From contig QANY01011400.1 of the NCBI GenBank assembly GCA_003255025.1, forward strand, positions 62,001 to 126,000: a stretch of 64,000 nt of DNA, in the 5' to 3' direction. Shown piece after piece: positions 11,618 through 21,807 of the stretch (the first letter of the stretch is position 1; each line of letters begins with the position of its first letter). Source of the stretch: Datisca glomerata (taxonomy: Eukaryota; Streptophyta; Magnoliopsida; Cucurbitales; Datiscaceae). The position numbers and the translations under genes were made by a program. The notes beneath the pieces are model-generated. The model was not told where the DNA came from, made no database searches, and saw nothing but the letters and a program-made list of their open reading frames with translations.

Positions 11618-12305
11618 AGGATGAAGATATTCCTAAGACAACATTTCATACTTGTTACAGCCGTTACGAATTTATGGTGATATCGTTTGGACTGACTAAT
11701 GCTTTGGAAGCATTTATAGATTTGATGAACATATCGTTCAAAGAATACTTAGATTCTTTTGTGTTTGTATTCATTGATGATATTCCGTTGTACTCTAGAT
11801 TAGAGACTGAGCATATGGATCACCTCAGGATTATTTTGCAAGCATTAAGGATACACCAGTTATATGCCTCTAGAAATGTGAGTTTTAGCTTCATCAAGTA
11901 TCATTCCTTGTTCATGTTGTATCTCGAGATGAAATCTCCTTTGACCCGTCTAAGATTGAAGCAATAGTTAACTGGCCCCAACCGATAAATGCTGGGGAAG
12001 TTCACAATTTTATGCGTCTAACAGGATATTACAGGAGGTTCGTTGAGGGTTTTGCGAAAAGATCATTGTTCCACTCACCCAGTCAACTAGGAAAAATGCC
12101 ACCTTTAATTCGACGACCGAGTGCGCGAAATGTTTTCAGAGCCTTAAACAAAAATTAGTGTCGCCACCAGTTTTGACCATTCAGGATGGTAAAAGTGACT
12201 TTGTGATCTACATTGATGCTTCTAGGAGAGGTTTGGGTTGTGTTTTAATGCAATAGAGAAAGGTCGTAGCTTATGCTTCTCGCCAACTTCAAACCAGTGA
12301 ACTGG
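11618..12305 (+). pseudogene. Chromovirus reverse transcriptase and RNase H start
   Basis: The frame opens with [11 protein letters not shown], continues through [16 protein letters not shown] and [13 protein letters not shown] (the catalytic F/Y-I/V-D-D motif, here FIDD) to 11967. It then shifts frame to the SRDEI-like connection and GYYRRFVEGFAKR. RNase H begins near 12200 with DASRRGLGCVLMQ and AYASRQLQTSE. It is broken off at about 12300, where sequence on the opposite strand begins. Confidence 0.75.
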
Positions 12306-12865
12306 TGACTGATACTTTTTCCTATAAAGTGCCCCAAACGGAGCCATACCAATTGTTTCTTGGTAATTGTTGTTGTATGCAAGCGCCACTAGTGTTAACT
12401 GCGCATCCCAACTACCAGAGAAATCCAATACATAAGCTCGAAGTATATCTTCGAACTTCTAAATTGTCCGCTCAGATTGCCCATCAGATTACAGATGGAA
12501 AGCTGTATAAAAATTCAATTGAGTACTCAAAGCTTTCCGTAACTCTAGAAGATTGATGTGAACCACGAATCCTAATCTGATACCATAGACACTAGAACCC
12601 CATGAAGTCAGACAATCTCTCGAATATACAATCGATCCTAATCCTCAACTAAAAATGTAGTCTTGCAAGGTAAGAAGTGTGCAAACTTAGTAAGAGGGTA
12701 AACCAAAACCAAAATGGAGTTATAGCCTTTTACTGTCCTCGATAGCCCTGAGACGAAATCTGTAGTCACATGCTCCCACTTCTGTTCAGGAATACTTAAT
12801 GGTTACAAGACCCTAGATGGTCACTGTCTCTAACCTTAGTCTGCTGACACACCAGACACTTCCAT
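12300..12865 (-). pseudogene. Chromovirus integrase core in inverted orientation
   Basis: Read on the minus strand from 12865 downward, it encodes the end of the zinc domain (KWKCLVCQQTK), a degenerate core with several stops, then VLDFSGSWDAQLTLVALAYNN-type and TIGMAPFGALY motifs ending PVHWFEVGE near 12300. In the normal order this segment lies on the same strand as its neighbours, between RNase H and the integrase C-terminus. Here the neighbours on both sides are plus strand. RNase H end and part of the zinc domain were lost at the breakpoints. Confidence 0.75.
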
Positions 12866-13308
12866 TTGAAATAGGTGATCACGTGTTTCTCAAGGTTGCC
12901 CCAATGAAGGGTATTATGCGTTTTGGTCACAAGGGGAAGCTGAGTCCTAGGTTTATTGGTCCCTTTGAGATTTTGAAATGTATCGGTCATTTGGCCTACC
13001 AACTCGCTTTACCATAATTTCTTTTAGGTGTCCACAATGTGTTTCACGTCTCAATGCTTCGCAGGTACGTGTATGATCCAACGCATGTCATTGATTTTGA
13101 ACTTCTGCAAGTTCGTGATGACCTCACTTATAAGGAGAAACCAGTCAAAATTCTAGAGCGCATGAATCAGACTCTTCATAACAAAACGATTCAGTTAGTC
13201 TAGGTTCTGTGAAGAAATCATTGGTTCGAGGAAGCAACGTGGAGATACGTCTCAAGTACCAAGAGTTTTTTCAATAAGGTATATTCCTTTCGAGGATGAA
13301 TGTTCTTA
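12863..13308 (+). pseudogene. Chromovirus integrase C-terminus with chromodomain-like end
   Basis: The plus strand resumes with FEIGDHVFLKVAPMKG, FGHKGKLSPRFIGPFEIL and YQLALP, then after a stop HNVFHVSMLRRYV, VKILERMNQ and HWFEEATWRY. These are the GPF/Y module and chromodomain-like tail of chromovirus integrase, which guide insertion to particular chromatin. One stop at 13015 and another near 13201 interrupt it. Confidence 0.75.
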
Positions 13309-13320
13309 AGAAGAGGATAA

Positions 13321-14290
13321 TGTAATATTTCAAGAATTAAAAAGGGTAATTATGTAATTTATGTTTCACTCACACATTTAATGTCTATACACATAGTGAA
13401 ACCATTACCTAATATTATAAATACAATTTTATCTCTCTCATGCTCCATCAATCTCTCTTTCTCTCTCACAACCTCCTTACCCAACGGAACCCTTTGTTTT
13501 CTCCACCTTCTTCTTGATTTAATCTTTGTCAGCTCTCCAACGTTGATCACTGGTAAGCCAATTCTTCTTATTACTTCTCTTTTCTTTGTCTTTTTCTCTT
13601 TTCTCTCATTCTTTAAACTAAAAATTTGATTAATGCTCATAAATAAATCTCTTAAAAATTTGTAATTCTTTTTCAATGACTTGTAAACAGTCATTCTTTC
13701 GTCTTTATTTGTACACCACCTTCGCTCCGGTCAGCTCACTCATACTCTATTTCTCCTCTCTTGCTTTCTTTTTGTTTCTTTTCCTTTTATTCCCTTATTG
13801 CTCCCTCTCTCCCTGTTCATCTGCCATGATCGAGAATCCACCGCCGGTGAAGCTTTTTCTTCATGTTCTCTCTTTCTTCTTTTTCTGTCAGATTGTCACG
13901 GGCTTTCTAGCCCGACATGGGAACTTAAACCCGATTTAAAAATTGACCCAACCTTAATCGACATTTTCAGTTGAGCCTGACCAGTCTGAACTGGTCCAAT
14001 CAAACCAGTCCAAGACAACTAGGGCAGATCGGTTCATACCAAGTTGACCCAATTTGAACAGCTTTGATTAGAATACTACCAGATTTAGTTTTCACCCTTT
14101 TCTGACCTCGTTCACTCTCCTAATTTATTAGATATTAATACTTAAATAATAAATTATTATTTGGATATTTAGTGATCTAGGATCCGTGAAATTCAGGTCA
14201 ATAGTTGCTGAATTTTATTTGTATTAGTCTAGGTAAGTGGACTTACATAGTAATTTGACTCATATGTTATGAATGTAGTGTATTTAATTT
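13321..14290 (+). repeat. 3' LTR of the chromovirus (right end not resolved)
   Basis: A purine tract AAGAAGAGGATAA (13308-13320) directly precedes TGTAATATTTC at 13321, the normal polypurine tract to LTR transition just after the integrase stop. A TATA box TATAAATA is at 13416-13423, followed by CT-rich leader-like sequence. The right end is taken as the start of the next element, because no second LTR is available for comparison. Confidence 0.55.
13416..13423 (+). promoter_or_regulatory. TATA box in chromovirus LTR
   Basis: TATAAATA lies about 95 bp into the LTR and is followed by pyrimidine-rich sequence, as is typical of an LTR U3/R boundary. Confidence 0.5.
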
Positions 14291-14294
14291 AATG

Positions 14295-16030
14295 TCAATT
14301 TGTTAATTTCTTTTTGTTGCTGACTTTGACCAATTTAAATGAGCCAGACCTCCTTGATTTTAACTTTCCAGAAAATAGCTTAAGTCTTGAATTAAATAAT
14401 CTTTCCAGAAATAGCCTAAGTCTTGAATTAAATAGTAGGGCTTGGGCACCTAGTTCTAGCTTCTGGGCCACAATTCTTTTGTCATCCATTTTTTGGTATT
14501 TATAAAGTCTTGCACTCTCATATGAAAACAGTCTGAACTCATCTATCTTGTTAAGGCCCTGCTTGTAAAGATATTATTCTGAAGCAATTTAACCACTACT
14601 TTTGTATTATTTGTTGACAAGGCAGAAGGTTCTACCCACTTAAATACATTGTCCACTACCAGAAGGATGTACATATTTTCAAATGAAGGTGAGAATGGTC
14701 CCATAAAATCTATCCCCCATACATTAAAAAGTTTAACCTCTAAAATACTGTTAAGGGGCATCTCTTGCCTCTGTGATATATTCCCAGTTCTTTGACATAT
14801 ATCACAGTATTTTATCGCTTCATGAGCACCTTGAAAACTGTAGGCCAATAATAATAAGATTGAAGCACCTTAGTTACTGTTCTTAAGCCTCCAAAATGCA
14901 CTCCATAAGGAGAAGGGTGGCATTTGTTGCAATATACTCTAGATTTCCTTTTCAGGAATACATCTTCTAATGATTTGATTAGACCCTTGTTTGTAGAGAT
15001 AAGGGTCTTCCAGTAGTAAGTCTTGACTTGTTGGAATTTTTCACTTACTATGAATTGAGTTCAAGAGGTAATACTCCACTTGCCAAATAATTAACCATAT
15101 ATGCATACCAATGAGTTTCCAGTTGTAAAATTACCAAGAAATAGTCTCTATAATGACCAGGTCTGCTATAGTATCTTTTCCAATCTCCAACCTTGAAAAA
15201 TGGTCTGCCACTTGGTTTCTCTGTACCTTTCATGTCCCTAATTTCAAGGTCAAATTGTTAGAGCAATAAGATCCACGTGATCAGCTTAGGCTTTGCATCC
15301 TTCTTTGAAATCAAGTACTTAATAGCATAATGGTCAATACACACACTAAATTTGGTGCCAATAAGATATGCTCTAAGATTATGAAAGACAAACACAAAAC
15401 TAATAACTCTTTTTCAGTGGTAGTGTAATCCAATTGTGCATCTGGGAGTGTTTTAATAGCATAGTAAATTGAATGAAATTTTTTACATTTTCTTTGCCTT
15501 AAGACAACTCCCACTGTATAGGCGCTAGCATCACACATTAGTTCAAATTGTAGCTCCAATCCCTAGTAATATTTTATGCATGCATGCATATAAAGGGGTT
15601 TATACCTTTTATATCATGCACCTTCCATTCAATAGCTCTCTTATATCTTCCCAATACTTCAAGCAACAACTTATCATTTTCACTACTTAAAGAAGAAGAA
15701 ATTATAATTGGTAAAGTATTGTCCTCACCAAGATAAGCATACTTCAAGTGGGCAGGCAAAGGCTTTAACTCTATCAAATGTGGTGATTCAATGGATGGTA
15801 ATGATGGCTTGAATTTACGTTCAGATATATGTAATGACTCAATTTGCTTCCCAAACTTTGGAAAAGACTATTTAACATCCAGCCATGTGACTTCTACCTC
15901 TTATTCATCACTGTTATCTTCTCCTAATTGCTCAAAGGTCCCCTTTAGCTTGTTGAATTCTAAATATAATCTAGCTCTTCTCATTAAAATAAATCTACCA
16001 ATAAAGCATAATCTCACTAAAATCCGATGT
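14295..16030 (-). pseudogene. Athila-type pol remnant (RT linker, RNase H, integrase) with large deletions
   Basis: Minus strand from 16030: ESPHLIELKPLPAHLKYAYLGED and GINPFICMHA, the region before the RT fingers. At about 15570 it jumps directly to ELQFELMCDASAY, the start of RNase H, so the RT catalytic core is deleted. RNase H ([23 protein letters not shown]) is followed by the integrase zinc domain (YYYWPTV, YCDICQRTGN) and core start (WGIDFMGPF, LLVVDNVFKWVE). A second deletion near 14500-14543 removes the rest of the core. The C-terminal GKLKSRRSG module, with a local 36-37-bp duplication (two LFNSRLRLF copies, 14364-14438), ends it. Confidence 0.75.
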
Positions 16031-17068
16031 TAACCTAATCCATCAAAATAAGTCACCCAGACCCTAGACAAATTCTCAATGTACATACATTGTCAGAAAT
16101 ACTGCCACAAAACAAGGTCTGGTAAAAATATCCAAGTAAATTGGGATCCTAACACATGAACAAGTATCATTCAGTCAGTTGAATAGAATACATATGGTGC
16201 TTTATTTAATGGTGATATATAAACAACAACAAATAAATAGTTAGGATTGCAATGGACTAATAAATTTGAGAAATAACTAAGGTATATATAAATGAGACTA
16301 AGAGGGGAGAAATATTTTTATAGTCCAATGTTCTTCACTATTTCATGAAACTCATTAATTCTCCTTAAATATTAATAATTTTAAATTAAATGATTAATAC
16401 CACTTCTTAAATTTTTGGCGATATTATCAGTATTATATATCATGAGGCTTAAGAGGGTAATCATTTATTGACTCGTTTGTCCAACTAATTTTAATCTAAT
16501 TTCAACTTTACCACCATAATATTGATGAAGACATTAAATTAAAACATTTACTAGCTTAGTTATGTTAAAATCAAATAGTTACTGACCTTACTTATTTCAT
16601 TAGATTCACAGATTAATTAGTAATACATATATATCATAACATGTATAATTGTTTATATTTGTGTAAAGCAATATGTTTAGATTATAGCATTTTTCTATAT
16701 GGTATTACCAAACCAAATATATATCACAACATGTGATAATGTGCACAGAGTTTGTAAATTACATTTAATTAATATTACACCCTAGATCAGTCAAGTCAAG
16801 CGCCCATAATCATGTTAAAAATCATGCTAGACATCGTAAAAAATTTTATATCAAAATCTTGGAAACAGTGAAAGTCATGAAAGATATGCCATGAGTTGTT
16901 TTTGCATCTAAGCATTCAATTAAATAGCAGAACAAAATTTTATATGTTTTTTACATGTTCTTAAGCCTTATTTTATACTTATTGAGACACTATTATTTTC
17001 AAACATGATAGCTTATTTTGTTGATTATATTAATTAATAAATATTATAACATGTACAACACACGTGAT
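16031..17068. other. A+T-rich stretch without supported genes
   Basis: No reading frame or known repeat was recognised. It separates the Athila pol remnant from the LTR of the next copia element and may be the older host sequence into which that copia inserted. Confidence 0.4.
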
Positions 17069-17339
17069 TGAAGAGTTTTCAGTAATTGGAATAAGAGAGA
17101 TTCGAGAAGAGAAGGAAGAAGAGAGAAGAGAGAGGAGATAAGAGAGAAGAAGAAGAAAGAGGCTTCAAGATGATAGCCTCATTAATAATGTAGTTAGCAA
17201 ACAGTAATAATAACTAAGTATAACTATTAGAGCTTGATTAAGAGTATAGTGACAGTAAGCATAGGTATTGTATATTGTCAAAAACATTTAACAGTTATAC
17301 AATAATATACAAGTACAATACTATGTAATACTCTTAACA
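17069..17339 (-). repeat. 3' LTR of the copia element
   Basis: This 271-bp LTR matches 21590-21807 plus 23766-23889. It is preceded on the minus strand by the purine tract GGGTTTGAGGTGGGA (17340-17354) and begins TGTTAAGAGTATTAC. The plus-strand left part is an AG-rich tract (17097-17165). Confidence 0.85.
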
Positions 17340-17344
17340 TCCCA

Positions 17345-18660
17345 CCTCAAACCCATGCACTTAGGATAGGACATGAGTTTGTCTCTAAGAGAAAGAAATC
17401 TAGAAGTAGATAGGGGTTTAGTAAATATATCAGTAAGTTGGAACTCAGTGTTGATTTTTCTTCACTATTCTTTCTCTCACAAAGTGGTAATTAATTTCTA
17501 TATTCTTTGTTCTTGCATGGAAAGTTGGATTTGAAGCTAAGGCTGTAGGTGTGGTATTATCACACAAAAAAGTAGGAGATGCCTCGAGAAAAACATGAAG
17601 ATGAAACAATAGTTGTCTCAGCCAGGCACAATTGTGTTTATAAAAGCCTTATACTCTAATTCTATGGAAGACCTTGCTACTGTTGGTTGCTTCTTAGTAC
17701 CTCAAGAGTTGGATTGGAGCCAAGAAAGCCTAGAAGGCCAATGGTTTCCCTAAAGGATATCTTGCTCAATCAACACTTGTGAATGCATGCAAGTGTATTT
17801 GGCCTGGCTTAAACCATATACCATTACTCAGCGTACCAAAAACATATCTCAAGATCCTTTTTACAGCAGTAAAGTGTGTTGTTGTAAGTGCATGCACACA
17901 TGAATTGGCAGACTTTATTGATAGCAAATATAATTTCTTGTCTGGAGAATATGAGGTACTGAAGTGCACCCATTAAACTTTTATATAAAGTAATATCAGA
18001 GAGAGGTGAACCACTATGTGAATACAAAGGTGACTTAGTTGAGCAAGGTGAGTTGTGCAACTTTGTTGAACTCATTTCAAATTCTTGTTGCGACAGATCA
18101 ATAAGCTGTTATATATAGGAAGAATCAACGTTAATAAGTATAATATCATCTACATATAACAAAAGTTATGTAACTGAGGTGCCAACAAATCTCATAAACA
18201 AAGAGGGATCAGATAATGATGTTATGAATCCCAAAGTAGCCACGTATAATATGAACTTGTCGAACCAGGCTGTTGGAACCTGTTTTAATCCATAAAGTGA
18301 CTTATTTAGTTTATATACATGATTTAGATAGACCATACACATAAACCCATGTGGTTTAATCATACAAACCTCTTCTTGCAAGAAACCATGTAAGAACGCA
18401 TTTTTGATATTATACTTTGCAAGAAACCATGCAAGAATGCATTTTTGTTGTATGTCTGAGGCACCATCTAAACTGTGCCATTAAGGACAAAATCACCCTC
18501 ACTATTTTCTTTTTCTCTACAGGGATGAATGTTCCTTCATAAACAAGTCCAACCTTTTAATGATATCCTTTTACAAATCTGCCTTATATATGCCAATAGA
18601 GCCATTAGGATGATATTTAAGCTTATAAACCCATACAACCAACTAAGTTCTTGATTGATG
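17345..18660 (-). pseudogene. Copia reverse transcriptase and RNase H
   Basis: The minus strand gives VVGCKWVYKLKYHPNGS near 18640-18590, HVYKLNKSLYGLKQVPTAWFDKF (18320-18250), LLLYVDDIIL (about 18165-18135, the YVDD catalytic motif intact), SLMGALQYLIFSRQEIIFAINKVCQFM, VKRILRYVFGT and, for RNase H, LCDNTTPTALASNP, RTKNIEINYHFVRE and a TDIFTKPLS end near 17410. Several frameshifts and stops occur. A short direct repeat of a CAAGAAACCATG-type segment at 18378-18445 breaks the HGFLQEE-like region. Confidence 0.8.
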
Positions 18661-20343
18661 GAAGTGAGACTAGTGACCAAATGTTTTGGGATACTAAGGA
18701 ATTATTTTCTTCTTCCATCACTTTAGTCTGATGTTGACTTTTTGAAGCTATAGAATATGTGGTACGCTCGGGAGAGGATAAAGTAGTTAAGGTTGAAGCT
18801 TGAAAAGCTTTCTTTTTAGAGATCTTGCTTTAGACCGAGTTTACATGGGATGTGAATTTAAGGGTGAAGGTAAGGTTGAGGTAGTGCTAGGTTCTGTGGT
18901 GGCAAGAGTTTGTGGTATAGTAAGATCTAAAACTAGAGAATATGAAGTATTAGGAAAGGGATCTGAATGATTATTGGGTAAGAGATTGGATTTAGTACTA
19001 TTTGACATACCTACAAGAGAAGAATTTGATGTTATGCTAGGAGATGTAATGGATTTTGCTGGAGTACATTATGTACTAAGAGAGACATCAATGATTTAAG
19101 GATGATTAGAAATATTTATGTTTGGAATAAAAATATTAGTTTGACTACTTACTGAAGAGTTTAATATATATAAAACCAGAAAAGTTGAAATAAAGTGAGA
19201 GTTATCAAACTGAGGTGAAACATGTGTATGTGATGCATCAGTAAACTTACTAGTTAAAGAATAAAATGGAAACATAGTTTCATCAAATATGACATGCCTA
19301 GATGTAGTTTGTCATTTATAGAATGAAAATACAAATACCCTTTAAATTCAAGTGCATATCCTAGAAATATATAGTTAGCTATTTTCGACTAAAGTTTGTG
19401 AATAGTGTAAGATTTCAATAGATGATAACATGTATATCTAAAAACCTTAAGATGTGTATAGTCTGGAAGTTTTACAAATCTCTTTTTAGAAGGAGAGAGA
19501 TTATTAAGGGAAGGAGAAGGCATTTGGTTAATAAGTAAGACAGTAGTGTAGAAGGCATGGAACCAAAAACTAATGGTAGTGAGGCATCGTGAATGATGGA
19601 AAAGCGTGTTTTTACAGCATGCCTATGCTTCCTTTCTGCTATTCCATTTTTCTGTGAGGTGTATGGATAAGATTATCGATGGAAAATTCCATTAGTTTGG
19701 AGAAAGCTTTTGAAGGCAATGATGGAGTATTCACCTCCACCAATTATTCTCAAGGTTTTTATTTTGGTAGAAAACTGACTCTCAACATAAGCTTTACTCT
19801 TTTGGAGTATTGAACAAACTTCATATTTAGCTTTTAAAGGAAATAACCAGCCAAATCTTGATATGTCATCAACAAATGAAACATAGTATTTAAAATCAAA
19901 GGATAATACAATAGGTGATGAACTCCATACTTCTGAATGTACAGGCTCTAAAATAGAATTGGAAATAAAATTTGACAATTGGAAAGGATGTTTGGTCATT
20001 TACTATGCTTACAACTCTCACAGATACAAGAATATGAAGCTTAATTACAAGGCAATCGTGCTTTGGATAAAATTTTCTTAATAACTGCATTAGATATATG
20101 TTTAAGTCTAGCATGCCATAATGTGTCTGAAACTTTAGTGCCAATGTTAACTATTGGTGCAATATATGTTTTTGGTGCAAATATTGAAGAAGGAATTGGA
20201 TATAATCCATTTTCACCCAGTCCTGATTGTTTCCGTTGTTTTGTGCCAAATAACAAATAAATTTGCATAAAATATAAAGATGCAATCATTATCAAGGAAA
20301 AATTGATAGTCAGACAAAATATTAGATGAGATTTTAGAGACAA
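18661..20343 (-). pseudogene. Copia integrase with C-terminal linker
   Basis: Minus strand: DTLWHARLKHISNAVIKKIL (20150-20090), the pre-integrase His motif. This is followed by a Cys pair region and the core 19999-19673 with SEVWSSSPI (first Asp changed in the usual DVWGP motif), YYVSFVDDISRFGWLFPL, LRIIGGGEYS (second Asp lost from the usual RTDNGGEY) and the KSFLQTNGIFH end. Further on, IFLGYALEFKGY near 19400-19350 marks the integrase C-terminal part. Catalytic residues are mutated, so the copy is inactive. Confidence 0.75.
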
Positions 20344-20499
20344 AAAGAATCCTAGACGTTGAAAGAATGGGATTTAGTAGTTAAAGAACTTGAACCTACA
20401 TCTGATATAGAAAGAGTATGCTCATTACCCACTGCTCTATTGTCACCACCATGATATTTAGATTAATAAAATAGATTATTGATATCTAGTGTAAGACGA

Positions 20500-21480
20500 G
20501 TGTTGCATCCTGAGTCTGTAAACCAAGATTAAGAATTGGAGTTAAAAGTTGAGGACTGTGCTACCATGGTAGCAAGATGTGCTAGGGGACTTTCCTGGTA
20601 TGAGTAGTCAATTGCACTGTCTCCAGACCATTGACAATTTTGATAGTTTTTCCATTATTGCTCAATTGACCATTTCGTGTTGGTGGATTACCAAGAATTG
20701 ATGGTAAGGCTCGTCTTCCTCTTTAATTATTTCCTCTTTGTTGAGAGAACCTTCCACCGCCTATTTGCTCTCCCTTGGCCTCTATTAAACTAACCTCCTC
20801 TACCAAACAGACCTCTTTGTACAGTATAGAATGCACTAGAATGAAAAAGATTTACATGCTGCTTATAATGTGAGATAATGAATCTTTTTCATATTTGAGT
20901 AATACATGCAGTTCCTCTAGATTCATTAGTTCAACTAGCTCATATTGTTATTTTGAGAGTGTCAAACTCTGAGGGCAGTCCATAACTCGTGTATAACAAT
21001 ATATATTCATCCTCTAAGGTTAACAGAGACAACATACATTTTGTCTTTCATTTCTTTGATCCTCAAGATATATGAATCAATGTTTTTGAAGGTAGAGTTG
21101 TAAAAGGATATCATTAAGAGGTTTGACTTTAACTGGTGTATAACAATTTATGTCTGACTTTAATTGCATAATAATTGATATTGAGATTGAATAAAATATT
21201 TTTTCTGTAAAGCTCCATACCTCTATTGAGGTCTAGCAACCCACGATACAGAGAGTGCAGTTGGTGAGAGAGTGGCATTGACTACGGTCATCAAGGCTTG
21301 ATCTTGAGTTATCCACTGCTCATATCTTAGGCTCACAACTGTTTCTCCTTTTTCATTTCTTATTAATGGTTCTGGGCACTTCAATGTTCCATCTACATAA
21401 CCAAAGATGGAATGCGCCTTGAGGAAGAAAGTAATATGATACATCCAGAACATAAATATGGTAGAATCTAATCTTATAGA
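20500..21480 (-). pseudogene. Copia gag
   Basis: The minus-strand frame 21453-21223 reads IFGYVDGTLKCPEPL, QWITQDQALMTVVNATLSPTALS, the standard N-terminal capsid-like region of several copia lineages. Toward 20700 there are Gly/Arg-rich remnants of the nucleocapsid part. Multiple stops and frameshifts occur between 21220 and 20500. Protease was not clearly resolved. Confidence 0.65.
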
Positions 21481-21572
21481 GATTAGATTGCATATATAGG
21501 AAAGAAGGAAATTAGAAGAATAAATTTGGAATTCTATTATAGGATCTTTAGCTGCAATTTAATGTTTGTCTA

Positions 21573-21589
21573 AGCAAGATCTAATATCA
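21573..21589 (-). promoter_or_regulatory. Degenerate primer-binding site of the copia element
   Basis: Directly inside the 5' LTR end the minus strand reads TGATATTAGATCTTGC, a decayed match to the initiator-Met tRNA complement used by most plant copia elements (TGGTATCAGAGC). Confidence 0.55.
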
Positions 21590-21807
21590 TGAATATTTTT
21601 CAGTAATAGAAATAAGAGAGATTAATTAGATAAGAGAAGAGAGAAGAGGCAATAGAGTATAGTTAAAGAAAGAAGACAACAAGTAGAAGAAGAAAGAGAC
21701 TTCAAGATGATAGCCTCGATTAACTCCCAAGAAGCTAATGTGTATCTTATATATTATATAGTATGTCAGTTAAGCTTAAGAGACTAATGACAATTAGTAA
21801 ACAATAA
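21590..21807 (-). repeat. 5' LTR of the copia element, part nearest gag
   Basis: It aligns with the plus-strand left portion of the 3' LTR (shared TTTTCAGTAAT, GAAGAAGAAAGAG and TTCAAGATGATAGCCTC motifs). It stops at 21807, where the Helitron begins, and the rest of the LTR continues at 23766. Confidence 0.8.

Larger units (their letters stand above)
11618..14290 (+). mobile_element. Ty3/gypsy chromovirus, 5'-truncated and internally inverted
   Basis: The plus strand carries RT palm, RNase H start, an inverted piece of integrase core, the integrase C-terminal/chromodomain-like part, a purine tract and a 3' LTR starting with TG at 13321. Everything upstream of the RT palm (gag, protease, RT fingers) is missing. 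The motifs VFLKVAPMKG and GHKGKLSPRFIGPFEIL place it among plant chromoviruses of the Tekay/Del sort. Confidence 0.75.

Noticed and set aside
12305..12556. Plus-strand 83-codon frame
   Set aside because: It starts in RNase H and runs through the antisense of the inverted integrase core. The minus strand is the meaningful one.
13359..13939. Frames on both strands in 13359-13939
   Set aside because: They lie within the chromovirus 3' LTR leader, a pyrimidine-rich tract, and match no protein pattern.
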